NCBI GenBank assembly: GCA_007123625.1
Contig: SKKS01000135.1
Span: forward strand, 1 to 6,290
Length of the DNA stretch: 6,290 bases
Source of the DNA: Paracoccaceae bacterium
Lineage (GTDB): Bacteria; Pseudomonadota; Alphaproteobacteria; Rhodobacterales; Rhodobacteraceae
Direction of reading: 5' to 3'
Within the stretch, counting starts at the first letter, position 1. The number at the start of each line of letters is the position of its first letter. The notes beneath the pieces were generated by a model, which worked only from the letters and a program-made list of their open reading frames with translations, did no database searches and was not told the origin of the DNA. Below, piece by piece: positions 6,194-6,290 of this stretch. The position numbers and the translations under genes were made by a program.

Positions 6194-6211
6194 GTGCGAT
6201 ATCGAACAAAA
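6170..6211. promoter_or_regulatory. 42-bp near-perfect palindrome, likely repressor operator
   Basis: Outer arms TTTTGTTCGAT (6170-6180) and ATCGAACAAAA (6201-6211) are perfect inverted copies. Inner arms TCGCAC (6182-6187) and GTGCGA (6194-6199) are also perfect. In all, 19 of 21 symmetric positions pair, failing only at 6181/6200 and 6188/6193. Each side reads GTTCGAT-N-TCGCAC outward-in, and each is itself roughly dyad-symmetric around CGAT/ATCG, with centres 20 bp (two helical turns) apart. It covers the spacer, -10 box, predicted transcription start and the edge of the RBS. The half-site resembles the PcaR-type (IclR family) site GTTCGATAATCGCAC as I remember it, one base shorter; the regulator is not in this window. 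Confidence 0.6.
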
Positions 6212-6215
6212 GGAG
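6208..6215 (+). promoter_or_regulatory. Ribosome binding site of the Tat-signal gene
   Basis: AAAAGGAG ends 6 bases before ATG 6222, a strong Shine-Dalgarno at good spacing. Its first four bases belong to the right arm of the operator-like palindrome. It is the main support that ATG 6222 is a true start. Confidence 0.7.
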
Positions 6216-6221
6216 ATTGCG

Positions 6222-6290
6222 ATGACTTTGACACGACGCAGAATAATCTTTCTGGTTGGCGGAGGGGCTGTGCTGGCGGCCGGTGGCGCA
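6222..6290 (+). CDS. Start of an exported protein with Tat signal peptide (3' end outside window)
   Basis: Only 23 residues are visible. They begin MTLT and continue RRRIIFLVGGG, then an Ala/Gly-rich hydrophobic run: a basic n-region with a twin arginine preceded by Thr and followed by hydrophobic residues, typical of proteins exported folded through the Tat system, often with a bound cofactor. The start has a strong RBS, a plausible promoter and an operator-like palindrome. The gene is separate from the upstream block and probably switched by its own regulator. The first codons (ACT, TTG, ACA, CGA, AGA, ATA, TTT) are AT-rich compared with the neighbours, which may only ease translation initiation or may hint at transfer. 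The mature protein is not visible, so no function is assigned; Tat-exported oxidoreductases are one possibility. Confidence 0.65.
   Translation, partial: MTLTRRRIIFLVGGGAVLAAGGA

Noticed and set aside
5952..6221. tRNA, small ORF, CRISPR repeat or insertion-sequence end in the gene-free region
   Set aside because: I found no cloverleaf-like pattern, no regularly spaced repeats, no target-site duplication and no ORF with an RBS before 6222.

Overview
The window reads as a stretch of core chromosome from a high-GC alphaproteobacterium, most likely Rhodobacterales (Rhodobacter/Paracoccus/Roseobacter type). The evidence is the close fit of ArgG and RppH to that group's sequences as I remember them, the gpmI-envC-ctpA-rppH order, and the strong G/C bias at third codon positions. 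All genes are on the + strand. The assignment rests on recall, not on a search.

Layout: (1) positions 1-1236 hold the 3' part of argG (argininosuccinate synthase), whose start lies just before the window. (2) An 85-bp gap (1237-1321) is rich in complementary segments that could fold into a pseudoknot touching the gpmI ribosome binding site. (3) Positions 1322-5951 hold gpmI, envC, ctpA and rppH, probably one co-transcribed block: gpmI and envC overlap by 4 bp, and the later gaps are 73 and about 50-60 bp. Both later gaps contain strong GC hairpins without a U-tract. (4) Positions 5952-6221 are a 270-bp non-coding region that becomes clearly AT-richer towards its end. It carries a CTGC-N3-GCAG palindrome resembling a PhaR site, a T-tract/palindrome/A-tract block, and a 42-bp near-perfect palindrome over the promoter of the next gene. 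(5) From 6222 a new gene begins with a twin-arginine (Tat) signal peptide and runs off the window.

How the genes relate: ArgG makes argininosuccinate for arginine synthesis and GpmI catalyses a glycolytic/gluconeogenic step. EnvC is a predicted periplasmic activator of cell-wall amidases, and CtpA is a periplasmic PDZ serine protease. RppH is an mRNA 5'-pyrophosphohydrolase. EnvC and CtpA plausibly share a role in cell-envelope remodelling. The grouping with gpmI and rppH looks like inherited gene order rather than a pathway.

I see no mobile element, CRISPR array, rRNA or tRNA, and nothing I would call a new system. The parts most worth a second look are regulatory: the operator-like palindrome at 6170-6211, the possible PhaR site at 6066-6078, and the structured leaders before gpmI and rppH.
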